A DNA stretch of 64,000 nucleotides. It comes from Verrucomicrobiaceae bacterium. Lineage in GTDB: Bacteria; Pseudomonadota; Gammaproteobacteria; Pseudomonadales; CAMLJR01. Below the pieces are notes generated by a model, which was not told the origin of the DNA, did no database searches, and worked only from the letters and a program-made list of their open reading frames with translations. The position numbers were made by a program, and so were the translations under genes. Below, piece after piece: positions 47,246 through 59,121 of this stretch. The stretch's first letter is position 1, and every line of letters begins with the position of its first letter. The DNA is taken from positions 35,246 to 99,245 of the forward strand of contig JAQGNY010000049.1 in assembly GCA_028293825.1 (NCBI GenBank). Reading direction: 5' to 3'.

Positions 47246-47287
47246 TTTAAACGTTGTTGCGGCGCGCAGCATGCGCCGTAAATTCGT

Positions 47288-48007
47288 TTAGATTTCTCCC
47301 GCGAGATAAGCCAGCCGTTCGTGTTCGGGAAATTTTTCGATCGCATAGCGCAGCATCGTGCGTGGCATTTTTCGATAATGCTTTTTCAAGAACTTCTTTT
47401 CCGCATCGGTATCGCGCTTGCCGATTTCGCGCAGCATCCAACCCACCGCTTTATGAATCAGATCGTGCGTGTCGTCGCGCAGCAGCGCGGCAGTTTTTAG
47501 TGCGTCGCTAAAATCGTTGGCGCGAATAAAATAAAACGCCGCGATCATTGCGATGCGCCGTTCCCAAATAATCGACGATACAGCCAGTTCATACAGGATC
47601 GCTTTATCGCGGCCGTGCAAATAAGCACCGACTATGGGCGCAGCGGAGCTGTCGACCAGATTCCAATTATTTACATGCTGTCGATGCTGCAAAAATAATT
47701 CGTAAATCGTTTTTTGCAATTCTTCATCGCCGCTTGTGAAGCGGTTGCTCAAGCTGAGCAACGCGAATACGCGCTCCTCGTTGAACGGCGATTGCAGTAA
47801 GACGATGATGTCGTCGAGCGGCAGTTCGCTGAATTGTTTAACGTGCGCGCGAATAACAGGTACGGATAAGCCGATAAATTTATCGCGCTCGCCGTATTCA
47901 CCTTTTGCCGTTTTGAAAAACCGTTGCGCGCGTTCGGCAGCATCGGCATCGCCCAAGCTGCGTAATAATTTACTGACCTGCTTGGCGGGGGTGCGATCTA
48001 TTGTCAT
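47288..48007 (-). CDS. AlkD-family DNA alkylation repair protein
   Basis: A 239-residue HEAT-repeat protein. Active-site region residues are recognisable in VNNWNLVDSSAAPIVG (W, D) and SIIWERRIAMIAAF, and VGWMLREIGKRD is conserved. Family role: removes bulky or cationic alkylated bases without base flipping. It is transcribed toward lipA (convergent) and is in the same direction as holA upstream. Confidence 0.9.
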   Translation of the reverse strand: MTIDRTPAKQVSKLLRSLGDADAAERAQRFFKTAKGEYGERDKFIGLSVPVIRAHVKQFSELPLDDIIVLLQSPFNEERVFALLSLSNRFTSGDEELQKTIYELFLQHRQHVNNWNLVDSSAAPIVGAYLHGRDKAILYELAVSSIIWERRIAMIAAFYFIRANDFSDALKTAALLRDDTHDLIHKAVGWMLREIGKRDTDAEKKFLKKHYRKMPRTMLRYAIEKFPEHERLAYLAGEI

Positions 48008-48067
48008 GGCACTGATCGTTGTCGAAAATAATTCGAGAAGAAAAATAGCTGAGCGTGAAAGGAAAAA

Positions 48068-49069
48068 TTATTTGCTGATGCCGACAGCCAAACGATCCAT
48101 CAAAATCCACGGATTATCCGGCGCTGCGCCTTTTACGGCGGCGTCGATTTTTTGCGCGAGCCGCAATAATTTCGCGGTTTTAGTGCGCGATAACCGCTGC
48201 AGTGCAGCGCGGATTAACGGCTTGCGTTTATCCCACACGCCAGCACTGTCGATGGCGCGATCAATCGTCTGACCTTGTTCGATCAGCTCGGTGCATTTAT
48301 ATACTGTGCGCAATTCTTTGGTCAGCGCCCATAAAATTACCGGCGGCTCTTCGCCTTCGCCGCGCAGGCCAGCGAGCGCGCGCAATGCGTTCGCGGTTTG
48401 CCCCAACAGCAATTGATCAATGGTGGTGAACACGTCGTAGCGCGCACTGTCGGCGACGGTCAGCTCGACCGTCTCGACATCGAAATGCGTGGCATCGGTG
48501 TAGAGCTGCAATTTTTCTATTTCCTGCACGCACGCCAATAAGTTGCCCTGCACGCGCTCGGCGAGTAGGGCGATGGCATCGGGCGTTGCGCTCAGACCCT
48601 TCGAGCGCAAACGCTGTTCGATCCAGCGCGGTAACTGCGCCGGTTCGATTGGCCACAGTGGAATGGTGACGCCGCAAGCGTCGACCGCTTTGTGCCATTT
48701 TGCACGCGCCGCGCTGCTGTCGAGTTTGTTGCACAGAATCATCAGCACCGTATCGGCATTGGTGCTCGCGCAGTAATGTTCGAGCGCGCCCGTACCGGCA
48801 TCGCCGGGCTTGCCATTGGGCATACGCAATTCGATTAATTTTTTATCGGCAAATAATGACATCGCCGACGTTTCATTCAGCAGCGTGTTCCAATCGAAAC
48901 TGTTGTCGATGTGAAAAACCTGGCGCTCGCTAAAACCCTGTTTGCGGCAGGCGGCGCGCAATGTGTCCGCGCATTCCTGCACCAACAGCGGCTCATCGCC
49001 GGAAATTAAATAAATCGGAGCGAGCGCTTGCGCGATATTTTTTTCGAGTTGATCGGCGCGCAGTCGCAT
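48068..49069 (-). CDS. holA: DNA polymerase III subunit delta
   Basis: A 333-residue clamp-loader subunit. The N-terminus APIYLISGDEPLLVQECAD and the following KQGFSERQVFHID are typical, with a helical collar domain at the end (SRTKTAKLLRLAQKIDAAVK). Role: opens the beta clamp in the loader. 6 bp after lptE, as in the E. coli order leuS-lptE-holA. Confidence 0.95.
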   Translation of the reverse strand: MRLRADQLEKNIAQALAPIYLISGDEPLLVQECADTLRAACRKQGFSERQVFHIDNSFDWNTLLNETSAMSLFADKKLIELRMPNGKPGDAGTGALEHYCASTNADTVLMILCNKLDSSAARAKWHKAVDACGVTIPLWPIEPAQLPRWIEQRLRSKGLSATPDAIALLAERVQGNLLACVQEIEKLQLYTDATHFDVETVELTVADSARYDVFTTIDQLLLGQTANALRALAGLRGEGEEPPVILWALTKELRTVYKCTELIEQGQTIDRAIDSAGVWDKRKPLIRAALQRLSRTKTAKLLRLAQKIDAAVKGAAPDNPWILMDRLAVGISK

Positions 49070-49075
49070 GACGAA

Positions 49076-49648
49076 TTAATTAGCTGGCGCTGGTGGCGTT
49101 TGCGGTTCTATCTGCTGGGCTGCGTTCTCAGCTTTTTTCGCCGGCAATTGGTGATTCGCATACGCGCCTAAACGCCGCACAACTTGCGAAGCCAATACCT
49201 GATCCATGTCAGTGCGTACTAAGCCTACATCTTGCGAGGTTGTTAATGCATTGTCGGGATTGTTGGTGATGGTGCGGCGCTCTTCAATGGTCTGCGGTCC
49301 GAGCACGCGTTGCCCGGCTTTATCGTGCAGTTCGAATTCGACAATCGTGGTGATGCCGTATTCCGCCGCAAGGCCGCGACGATCCAACGAGATAATGCGT
49401 TGCTGCTGCTTTTCGCTGAGCAAAATTAATTGGTAATTGGCTTCGGCCGAACGCTGCGTCACTTTCGTGTTGGAGTTGGTGAGTTGATAGCGCAATGCCT
49501 GCGCGAGCGGCCCATTGCCGGCGGCGCCGCCGATAAAAATCGGCTCCAATGCGCTGGGTAGTGTCGCGTTATTGCGCAAATGAAAGCCGCAGGCGGCGAT
49601 GGCGAGGCAGGCGAACAACGAAACGCTGAGGCGAAGAAAAGTTTTCAT
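49076..49648 (-). CDS. lptE: LPS-assembly lipoprotein LptE
   Basis: A 190-residue outer-membrane lipoprotein from the ATG at 49648. The lipobox is LAIAAC with GFHLRN directly after it, the LptE signature. The tail is Pro/Ala/Gln-rich. Role: plug and partner of LptD in LPS export. It starts three bases after the leuS stop. Confidence 0.94.
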   Translation of the reverse strand: MKTFLRLSVSLFACLAIAACGFHLRNNATLPSALEPIFIGGAAGNGPLAQALRYQLTNSNTKVTQRSAEANYQLILLSEKQQQRIISLDRRGLAAEYGITTIVEFELHDKAGQRVLGPQTIEERRTITNNPDNALTTSQDVGLVRTDMDQVLASQVVRRLGAYANHQLPAKKAENAAQQIEPQTPPAPAN

Positions 49649-49651
49649 CAA

Positions 49652-52138
<2,487 letters not shown>

Positions 52139-52290
52139 CTACTAATTGGCTGCGGGTGGGCGTAAAGAAGGCGGGGATTCTATCAGCTGAGGCCGGCGCA
52201 GGCGAAGGCGAAGGTTCTTTAAAGCACTTGCGTGACTATCTATTTGGCCGGGGCAAGCGGCTATTCGCTGGAGCAAGCCGGGCGAGCGAA

Positions 52291-53838
52291 TCAGTGCGGC
52301 TTCCATGAGAGCCTGCGGACCAGACCGCCGCTGACAATGATCAGCGCGCAAAATCCAAGCAGCGGCCATGAGCCGAAGCGCGCAAACGGCGTGAGGCCGG
52401 CAAAGCCTTGTACTTCGCCGGTGAGCACGGTGCGTTCGAACTGCGGCGCCCGCGCTGTGATGCGGCCTTTATTGTCGATAATGGCCGTCACGCCGTTGCC
52501 GGTCGCGCGCACCATGTAGCGGCCCAGCTCCAATGCGCGCATCTGCGCCATCTGCAGATGTTGTAGCGGGCCGATCGAATGGCCGAACCACGCGTCATTG
52601 CTAATAGTCAGCAACACATCGGCGCGCGCATGACGTACCAGATCGCCGTAAACCACCTCGTAACAAATATAGGGAGCGAAGGTCAGGTTGCCAGCGCGCA
52701 ACGGCGCTTGGTCGGCGGGGCCGGCTTGAAAGTCGGACATTGGCAAATCGAAAAATTGAATCAGGCCGCGTAGTGTCGATTCCAGCGGCACGTATTCGCC
52801 AAACGGGACGAGATGTTGTTTGTGGTAGACGCCGCTGCCATTGCCAAGCGCAACCGCGCTATTAAACATGCCGCCATCCGGCTCGGCGGAGGTGGGCTCG
52901 GTTCGATACGGCACCCCGGCGATAAGCGTGTGACCGTATTGCTGTGCTAGCGCTGCCTGTTCGTCGAAAAATGAGCGGCTGCGATCGTAAAAAGCTGGAA
53001 TGGCAGCCTCTGGCCAAAACACAATATCGGCTTGTTGCCACAACGGCGCGCTGAGCGTGCGGTACAGATCGAGCGTATCGCGAAATTGTTGCGGGTCCCA
53101 TTTCATCGATTGCGGAATATTGGCTTGCACCAACGCAACTGAGGCATGCCGATCGGTTGGCGTGGTCCACTGCACTTGCTGCAGCGCCAATGCGATCAGC
53201 CATAACGAAGCGCAGGCGACGAGCGGTTTAGCTCGACGAATGTTCTGTAAGAGGAGTGTTAATGTCGCTGCGGTTAAGGCGACGACAAAACTAATTCCGA
53301 GTACGCCAGTAACTGGCGCGAAGCCGCTGAGTGGCGTCGTTAGATGCGCGTAGCCAACGTAAAGCCAGGGGAATCCGGTCAATAACCAATAGCGCACCCA
53401 CTCCCACAAAACCCACCACGCGGCAAAACCTAACCAGCGTCCGGCTGCTGATTCGCGCACCCAGCGCACGTAGCCGTACCCCAGCATCGCATGCATTAAC
53501 GCGAGTAAAAGACAGAACGAGGTCGTTAGAAATCCGGCGAATAATACCGAGGCATCGCCGTAATCGTGTATGCTTACGTACAGCCAAGAAGTGCCGCTTA
53601 GAAACATCCCGGCGCCAAAGAACCAACCACGCTTCGCCGCTTTTTTAACATCCACGTGATCAAGTAATCGATGCAACAACACCAACGCAATGATTCCCGC
53701 TGGCCAGAAATTAAATGGCGCTAGCGAGAGCGTAATTAGAGCACCACTGACAATACTCAAAAGATGGCCTGGCCATTGCCGCTTAAGATATCGCTGCAAA
53801 TTTGCCTGCGCGAAGAAGTTTGATTGGATAGAACTCAT
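52291..53838 (-). CDS. lnt: Apolipoprotein N-acyltransferase
   Basis: A 515-residue membrane protein from the ATG at 53838 (E. coli 512). About six or seven membrane helices, then a nitrilase-like periplasmic domain. The catalytic triad is visible: E in VFWPEAAIPAFYD, K in KQHLVPFGEYVP, and C in YICYEVVYG. Role: N-acylates the lipoprotein N-terminal cysteine. It is upstream of leuS on the same strand. Confidence 0.95.
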   Translation of the reverse strand: MSSIQSNFFAQANLQRYLKRQWPGHLLSIVSGALITLSLAPFNFWPAGIIALVLLHRLLDHVDVKKAAKRGWFFGAGMFLSGTSWLYVSIHDYGDASVLFAGFLTTSFCLLLALMHAMLGYGYVRWVRESAAGRWLGFAAWWVLWEWVRYWLLTGFPWLYVGYAHLTTPLSGFAPVTGVLGISFVVALTAATLTLLLQNIRRAKPLVACASLWLIALALQQVQWTTPTDRHASVALVQANIPQSMKWDPQQFRDTLDLYRTLSAPLWQQADIVFWPEAAIPAFYDRSRSFFDEQAALAQQYGHTLIAGVPYRTEPTSAEPDGGMFNSAVALGNGSGVYHKQHLVPFGEYVPLESTLRGLIQFFDLPMSDFQAGPADQAPLRAGNLTFAPYICYEVVYGDLVRHARADVLLTISNDAWFGHSIGPLQHLQMAQMRALELGRYMVRATGNGVTAIIDNKGRITARAPQFERTVLTGEVQGFAGLTPFARFGSWPLLGFCALIIVSGGLVRRLSWKPH

Positions 53839-54267
53839 CTTGCCGTAATACTTATTGAAATAATTAGCACGTAAATTTAACTCCTTTCCTACAATCAAAC
53901 TACCGTTTATCGCATCGTTACTATGAATGGCCGGATATTTGCCTTATTGCTGCGGCGATGCTGCTAATGGGGCACAGTAATGCAGTTGCGCTCATAGATA
54001 GTGCGGGCTGGATTAAATCAAGGCAGCGGTAGCGAAGGCTTTAAGTTGAATTAAGATTTTGACGAAATTTAAATTAGCAGCGGTAATAGTTTTTACATCG
54101 AAAACTGTGAGCAATCCCGCTAAAAAATGAAAATCCACTTTAATCTGGCTCATTCCCTTTTAAAATGATGAACGGTTCAAATTTCATTGGCAGAGTAATT
54201 GCTCTCCATTCACTAACGTTTTCGTTATGGAGCAAGCGCGTGATCACGCGGGGTTGGGAGAGTGTCA
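53839..54267. other. 429-bp gap before the polysaccharide genes
   Basis: No intact gene. It should hold the lnt promoter (minus) and that of the polysaccharide locus (plus). A TTGACG at 54059-54064 with TAATAG 19 bases later is a weak candidate for the latter. Around 53890-54030 a broken frame reads KLPFIASLL and, after a shift, a signal-peptide-like ICLIAAAMLLMGHSNAVALI and a stop; it may be the remains of an exported-protein gene. Confidence 0.4.
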
Positions 54268-55716
54268 ATGGGTATTCATGAAATCCACGCAAACATAGAT
54301 ATTTTTCCCTTTTCATCTCCCTCTTCACGGCGTCCTCGGCGTCTTTTACAAAATCACGATACGATTTTGCATCATTTACAAATTGTATTAAGCATCATTA
54401 GTTCTGCTGGCGTGTTGATGGCGCTGGCATGGTGGCGCGACGGTGAAGTTCGCAACGAATATCGTTCGATGGCCGTTATCGCCGGGCTATTAATGTTAGT
54501 GATCTATAAATGGCGCGGTGTATTTCGTCGCTTCGATGGCAACAGTCCGCAACGCTTAGCCCTGTCCTGGGTTTTAGTTGTTGCTTTGGTTATCGCAACT
54601 GGCTTCTTCACCAAAACTAGCGAAGATTTTTCGCGCGCGGTCATTTCTTGCTGGATGGTTTTCGGATTCATCCTGCAGTTAGTCGGACATCATTTGTCCT
54701 ACCGGGTTTCGCAAAAACTGCGAGTGCATTTCGGTCAGCCAATTCGCGCGGTGGTGATGGGCTCGGCCCGCGTTGCCGAGCACCTGGTGACAAGTATCAA
54801 CAAGAACGGTTGGATGGCCGATCGAATTATCGGCGTTGTCGACGATTCCCCGACGCCGATGAGCGAATGGAAAAGCGCGGCAGTAAATTATTTGGGTTCG
54901 TTTAACCAGATAATGGAGATTATCGAAAAGCATCAGGTCAATCGCGTTTACCTGGCGCTGCCCATTAGCTGCGCACAGATGGTCGAGCGAATTTATAAAG
55001 ATGTATCCGGCGTTTCAATTGATGTGGTGTGGGTGCCGGATATTTTTAATATGCAGCTGCTGAATCATTCGGTGCGCGAGCTCAATGGCCTGCCGCTGAT
55101 TACGCTATCCGAAAGTCCGATGATGTCGGAGACGCAATTATTCGGTAAAACATTAATGGACCGAGTGATCGCGATATGCGCGTTAATCATGCTCAGTCCA
55201 TTAATGTTAGTGATTGCATTCACCATCTGGTTATCATCGCCCGGTCCGATCTTTTTCAAGCAAAAGCGTCACGGGTGGGATGGTCGCATCATTGATGTAT
55301 GGAAATTCCGATCGATGTATGTGCATAACGATGCGGTCGTGCAACAGGCTTCGAAGAATGACAGCCGGATTACTCCAATCGGCCGATTTATTCGCCGCTC
55401 TTCGATCGATGAATTGCCGCAGTTGTTCAATGTGCTGGAAGGCACGATGTCGTTGGTCGGTCCGCGGCCCCATGCGCTCGCCCATAACGGTTTTTATTCC
55501 CAGTACATCCGATGCTATATGATGCGCCACCGCATCAAGCCGGGCATGACCGGTCTTGCACAGGTGAATGGCTTGCGCGGCGAAACCGATACGTTGGAAA
55601 AAATGCTGGCGCGTGTCGAGATGGATATTGAATACATTAACAAATGGTCTCTTTGGCTCGATGTGGAAATCTTATTGAAAACCCCGTTATCGCTATTTTC
55701 AAAAAATGCGTATTAA
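54268..55716 (+). CDS. Undecaprenyl-phosphate hexose-1-phosphate transferase (GumD/WcaJ type)
   Basis: A 482-residue polyisoprenyl-phosphate hexose-1-phosphate transferase. The ATG at 54268 is preferred because the GGGAG site lies seven bases before it; GTG 54262 is too near. Four N-terminal helices and a Rossmann-like CoA_binding_3 region precede the catalytic domain: SPGPIFFKQKRHGWDG, WKFRSM, and DELPQLFNVLEGTMSLVGP. Role: starts the repeat unit on undecaprenyl phosphate, with glucose most likely in GumD/WcaJ-like enzymes. Confidence 0.92.
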   Translation: MGIHEIHANIDIFPFSSPSSRRPRRLLQNHDTILHHLQIVLSIISSAGVLMALAWWRDGEVRNEYRSMAVIAGLLMLVIYKWRGVFRRFDGNSPQRLALSWVLVVALVIATGFFTKTSEDFSRAVISCWMVFGFILQLVGHHLSYRVSQKLRVHFGQPIRAVVMGSARVAEHLVTSINKNGWMADRIIGVVDDSPTPMSEWKSAAVNYLGSFNQIMEIIEKHQVNRVYLALPISCAQMVERIYKDVSGVSIDVVWVPDIFNMQLLNHSVRELNGLPLITLSESPMMSETQLFGKTLMDRVIAICALIMLSPLMLVIAFTIWLSSPGPIFFKQKRHGWDGRIIDVWKFRSMYVHNDAVVQQASKNDSRITPIGRFIRRSSIDELPQLFNVLEGTMSLVGPRPHALAHNGFYSQYIRCYMMRHRIKPGMTGLAQVNGLRGETDTLEKMLARVEMDIEYINKWSLWLDVEILLKTPLSLFSKNAY

Positions 55717-55764
55717 AACCATGTTGAAATTGGGCGCATGTAGGTCGGAATATTTGGGGTTGTC

Positions 55765-57168
55765 ATGAAATTACTCAGTGGCGTCGCCTGGTCGGCGGTG
55801 CGTGGCTGGGGAAGCCGCTTTATAAATCTCGCTGTATTTTTCGTCGCTGCGCGTTATCTCACGCCAAGCGAATTAGGTGTATTCAGTTTAGTTGCCGCTT
55901 ATTTGATGATCATGCAAGTGTTGGGCGAAGGCGGCTTGGCCGAATACATTGTCCAGCGCACTGAGCTTAATCCTCGCCAAGATCAGGCGATTTTTTATTC
56001 GCAGTTATTCAGTAGCGGCACCATTGCGCTTTTAATTGCGATGGTGGCGCCTTGGGTTGCGCCGCTATTGGTAAAGCACGCCGATGCCGTTCCACTTTTC
56101 ATTGTTTCCGCAATCACGATTCCGCTCACTGCGGTAATTCGCGTGCCGGAAGCAATTATGCGCAAAGGGTTGCGCTTCAAAGCGTTGGCATATCGCGGGT
56201 TGTTAACCAGCGGCATCGCCGGCGTTGTGACTATGTTCATGGCTTATCGCGGATTTGGTATTTGGGCGCTTGTGGTCAAACAGGTGCTTGAAGCAATTAT
56301 CGATGCATTGTTAATTTTTATTGCCTCGCGTTGGAATCCAGGTCTACCGAAGTTCGATCGCGAAGTATTGAAAGAGCCTTATGCGTATGGCAAGCACATA
56401 CTCGGTGCACGCTTGCTGGACACCTTATATCTGCGCATCGACACCTTCTTAATTGGGAATTTTATTGGCAGCGCAGCGCTCGGTTATTATTCAGTCGGGC
56501 AAAAAATCTACCAGGCGTTGATCGAGCTATTGTCTAAAGTTTTTTCAAATGTCGCTGTTCCGTATATGGCGCGCGAAAAAAATAATCCCGAAGCGGTTAA
56601 GAAAATTTATTTGCAGTTTGTCCAATTGGTCGCGACGATTGCACTGCCGGGTTTTGTATACATTTTTATCTTTTCGCCCGAATTGATTGTCTTAACTTTC
56701 GGCGCTAAGTGGGCTGAAGCGGCTTGGATACTGCGCTCGTTCTGCGTGTTGGGCGCAGTTAATTGCGTGGCCTTTTTTAACGGCTACGTTCTTATGGCAA
56801 TGGGCGACTCGAAATCTTATTTTGCTGTGCTTATCGCCAAGACCATTGTGTTGGTGGTGCTCTGTTTGATCGGCGTTAACTTTGGCATTGAGGGTGTAGT
56901 TGCTGCAGTGGTTCTTGGCGGCATTTTGGCAACGCCATTTTCATACCGAAAAATGCGCAACTGGATTCCGATTAACGTAAAAGATATTGCGCGCGCCTTG
57001 ACCAAGGGTGCCGTCGTTGCGGTATTGGCGGGGGTGGTAGTGGTAGCAATTAAATTATTACTAATACAATTCCATGACATCGAAAAAGTTGCCATAGGAC
57101 TTGTTGCATTTTTACTGATGATGGTCGGAATTCATTTCGGCACCGGCTCACGGAGACTATCGATATGA
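55765..57168 (+). CDS. Polysaccharide flippase (MOP superfamily, Wzx/GumJ-like)
   Basis: A 467-residue membrane protein with 12-14 helices. GVAWSAVRGWGSRFINLAVF and the following FVAARYLTPSELGVFSLVA are the typical start of the polysaccharide exporter group. It ends at the pyruvyl transferase by a 4-base overlap (ATGA). Role: flips the lipid-linked repeat unit across the inner membrane. Confidence 0.9.
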   Translation: MKLLSGVAWSAVRGWGSRFINLAVFFVAARYLTPSELGVFSLVAAYLMIMQVLGEGGLAEYIVQRTELNPRQDQAIFYSQLFSSGTIALLIAMVAPWVAPLLVKHADAVPLFIVSAITIPLTAVIRVPEAIMRKGLRFKALAYRGLLTSGIAGVVTMFMAYRGFGIWALVVKQVLEAIIDALLIFIASRWNPGLPKFDREVLKEPYAYGKHILGARLLDTLYLRIDTFLIGNFIGSAALGYYSVGQKIYQALIELLSKVFSNVAVPYMAREKNNPEAVKKIYLQFVQLVATIALPGFVYIFIFSPELIVLTFGAKWAEAAWILRSFCVLGAVNCVAFFNGYVLMAMGDSKSYFAVLIAKTIVLVVLCLIGVNFGIEGVVAAVVLGGILATPFSYRKMRNWIPINVKDIARALTKGAVVAVLAGVVVVAIKLLLIQFHDIEKVAIGLVAFLLMMVGIHFGTGSRRLSI

Positions 57169-58253
57169 ATACGCAGGCCGTTGTCAGCGCCCAAAAGCAT
57201 GAGAGTTTTGATCCGAGTGTAAAGATAAATACCGAGAGCGCTTTTGCTGAAATCATCGCTCCGCCGTTAAAAGCCCAATTGGCGTTAATGACACGCCTGT
57301 TAAACGGTATCGACACCATTGCATTGGTGGATTATCCGGTGTCCGGCAATGTTGGCGACTCCTTGATTTGGCTCGGGCAGGTCGAATTATTTAACCAGCT
57401 GAAAAAGAAAGTTGTGTATGTTGATGCCGGCTGGCATACCAATGATGCTGAGTTGCGCAAAGTGATCGATAAAGGCGCGGCAATTATTATTATGGGCGGC
57501 GGTAATTTCGGCACAGTGTGGCCGCATCATCATCGCTTTAGAGAGCATCTGCTGCAGACCTTCGCCGACGCCACCATCATCCAAATGCCACAAAGCATTT
57601 TTTTCGACGACGAAAAAGCATTGGCGCAAACGCAGCGTATTGTTGAGGGATGCCCCAATTTCCATTTCTTAGTGCGGGATTTCCCCTCGTTGAATTTCGC
57701 GCGTGCGAATTTCAAGACCTCAATCGAGTTTTGTCCGGATAGCGCATTTTTTCTTGGGCTGTTGAAAGCTCCGCCAGCGGAAGTGGATGTTTTATATTTA
57801 CGACGCAGCGATAAAGAGTCGAGCGATTCGCCAGTCGATGATCAGTTATTCGCGCAGTCGAATCTGACTATCAGCGTAACTGATTGGTTGCAGCAAAATT
57901 TAACCGAGCGCGTTATACATAAAATTGTGCGTAATTTGATTCGCTTCCGGTTGTTGAAAAATACCAGTGAATTAACCTTTAGTTTGTACAACAAATTGGC
58001 ATGGGCGCGCGCGAATCGCGGCATTCAAATTTTAGCGCGGGGGCGCTGCATCGTTACCGATCGATTGCATGCGCATGTGTTGGGTATGTTGATCGGTCGC
58101 CCCGACGTGCTGCTCGATAACAGTATCGGTAAGATTTTTAATTTTCATGAAGCGTGGACGCAGCAATGGCCCGCTACGCGCAAAGCGGAATCGCTCGAAG
58201 GTGCGTTGGCGCTTGCGGATACGGCGATTAACTCTGCGGCTGCCGAGATATAA
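57165..58253 (+). CDS. Polysaccharide pyruvyl transferase family protein
   Basis: A 362-residue protein. SGNVGDSLIWLGQVELF and IIMGGGNFGTVWPHHH open the family core, MPQSIFFDDEKAL follows, and GRCIVTDRLHAHVLGMLIG is the C-terminal half. Role: adds a ketal pyruvate from PEP to a sugar residue, as GumL/ExoV do. The overlap with the flippase gene supports one transcript. Confidence 0.9.
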   Translation: MNTQAVVSAQKHESFDPSVKINTESAFAEIIAPPLKAQLALMTRLLNGIDTIALVDYPVSGNVGDSLIWLGQVELFNQLKKKVVYVDAGWHTNDAELRKVIDKGAAIIIMGGGNFGTVWPHHHRFREHLLQTFADATIIQMPQSIFFDDEKALAQTQRIVEGCPNFHFLVRDFPSLNFARANFKTSIEFCPDSAFFLGLLKAPPAEVDVLYLRRSDKESSDSPVDDQLFAQSNLTISVTDWLQQNLTERVIHKIVRNLIRFRLLKNTSELTFSLYNKLAWARANRGIQILARGRCIVTDRLHAHVLGMLIGRPDVLLDNSIGKIFNFHEAWTQQWPATRKAESLEGALALADTAINSAAAEI

Positions 58254-58316
58254 ATTCACTTTGGTAAATCGGTATCAGCTCGGTTTTACGATGGCGATGC
58301 CATCTCAGGGGAATCA

Positions 58317-59102
58317 ATGCCCGGACAAGGCAAAACCAAAATTTGGGTAGTGAGTTTGGCGAATGCGGCGCAGCGGCGCGAACAATTTGCACGTGCCGTC
58401 CCCGGTGATGCGGCTGCTTGGGAGTTTTTTGACGCACACACCCAACTCGCGCCCTCGTTGTTGCACGACAGCGGTGCAACACGCGCAACGCACGGCCGCA
58501 CTTTGCGCGGCGGTGAACTTGGTTGTTATTCCAGCCATTACGCGTTATGGCAGTGGCTTGTCGATTCTGACTACGAACAAATGGTTGTGTTAGAAGATGA
58601 TGTTTATGTTGACTGGCCATTCCTGAATTTTTTAATTGGGCACGACTTCAGCAAGCTAAATATTGCGTATCTACGGCTCTTTGCAAAAATCCCGTCGCGT
58701 TGGCGATATGTGGCTTCGCCGTTTTTAGACCGGTACCGCCATTTAATTCGCTACACGGGCTATGCGCTCGGTACGCAGGCGTACGTTCTAACTAAAGAGG
58801 GTGCTGCTCGTCTGCTTCAGCATGGTAAGCAAGTGCGGTATCCCATCGATGTGTTTATGGATCGGTATTGGGATCATGGCGTGCCTAATTTAGCGATCTA
58901 TCCGTTTCCGGTGTTGGAGAACTTCCAGCCGTCTTCGATTGGTCAGTCGCGTTTTGAGCAAGAAGCAATTCCGCTCGCTATTCGCATGCAATTCAAGTTC
59001 GCTAAAATCTTCGCGAAATTACGGATGTGGCAGGCACATTGCTTTGGAAGTGGTGTCACACGGACGTTACGACAAAATTTGCATGGGCGCTTTTCAGGAT
59101 GA
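58317..59102 (+). CDS. Glycosyltransferase family 25 protein
   Basis: A 261-residue protein: WVVSLANAAQRREQFAR, then GELGCYSSHYALWQ and VVLEDDVYV, the acidic metal motif of GT25. The late GTQAYVLTKEGAARLL and DVFMDRYWDHG are also typical. Role: adds a sugar, commonly galactose in LPS GT25. It lies inside the polysaccharide locus. Confidence 0.88.
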   Translation: MPGQGKTKIWVVSLANAAQRREQFARAVPGDAAAWEFFDAHTQLAPSLLHDSGATRATHGRTLRGGELGCYSSHYALWQWLVDSDYEQMVVLEDDVYVDWPFLNFLIGHDFSKLNIAYLRLFAKIPSRWRYVASPFLDRYRHLIRYTGYALGTQAYVLTKEGAARLLQHGKQVRYPIDVFMDRYWDHGVPNLAIYPFPVLENFQPSSIGQSRFEQEAIPLAIRMQFKFAKIFAKLRMWQAHCFGSGVTRTLRQNLHGRFSG

Positions 59103-59121
59103 ATCAACTGCGTGATACCCA

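Noticed and set aside
53839..53898. N-terminal extension of lnt to 53898
   Set aside because: The added 20 residues (rich in N, Y, K) precede the natural start MSSIQSNF and make the protein longer than the family.
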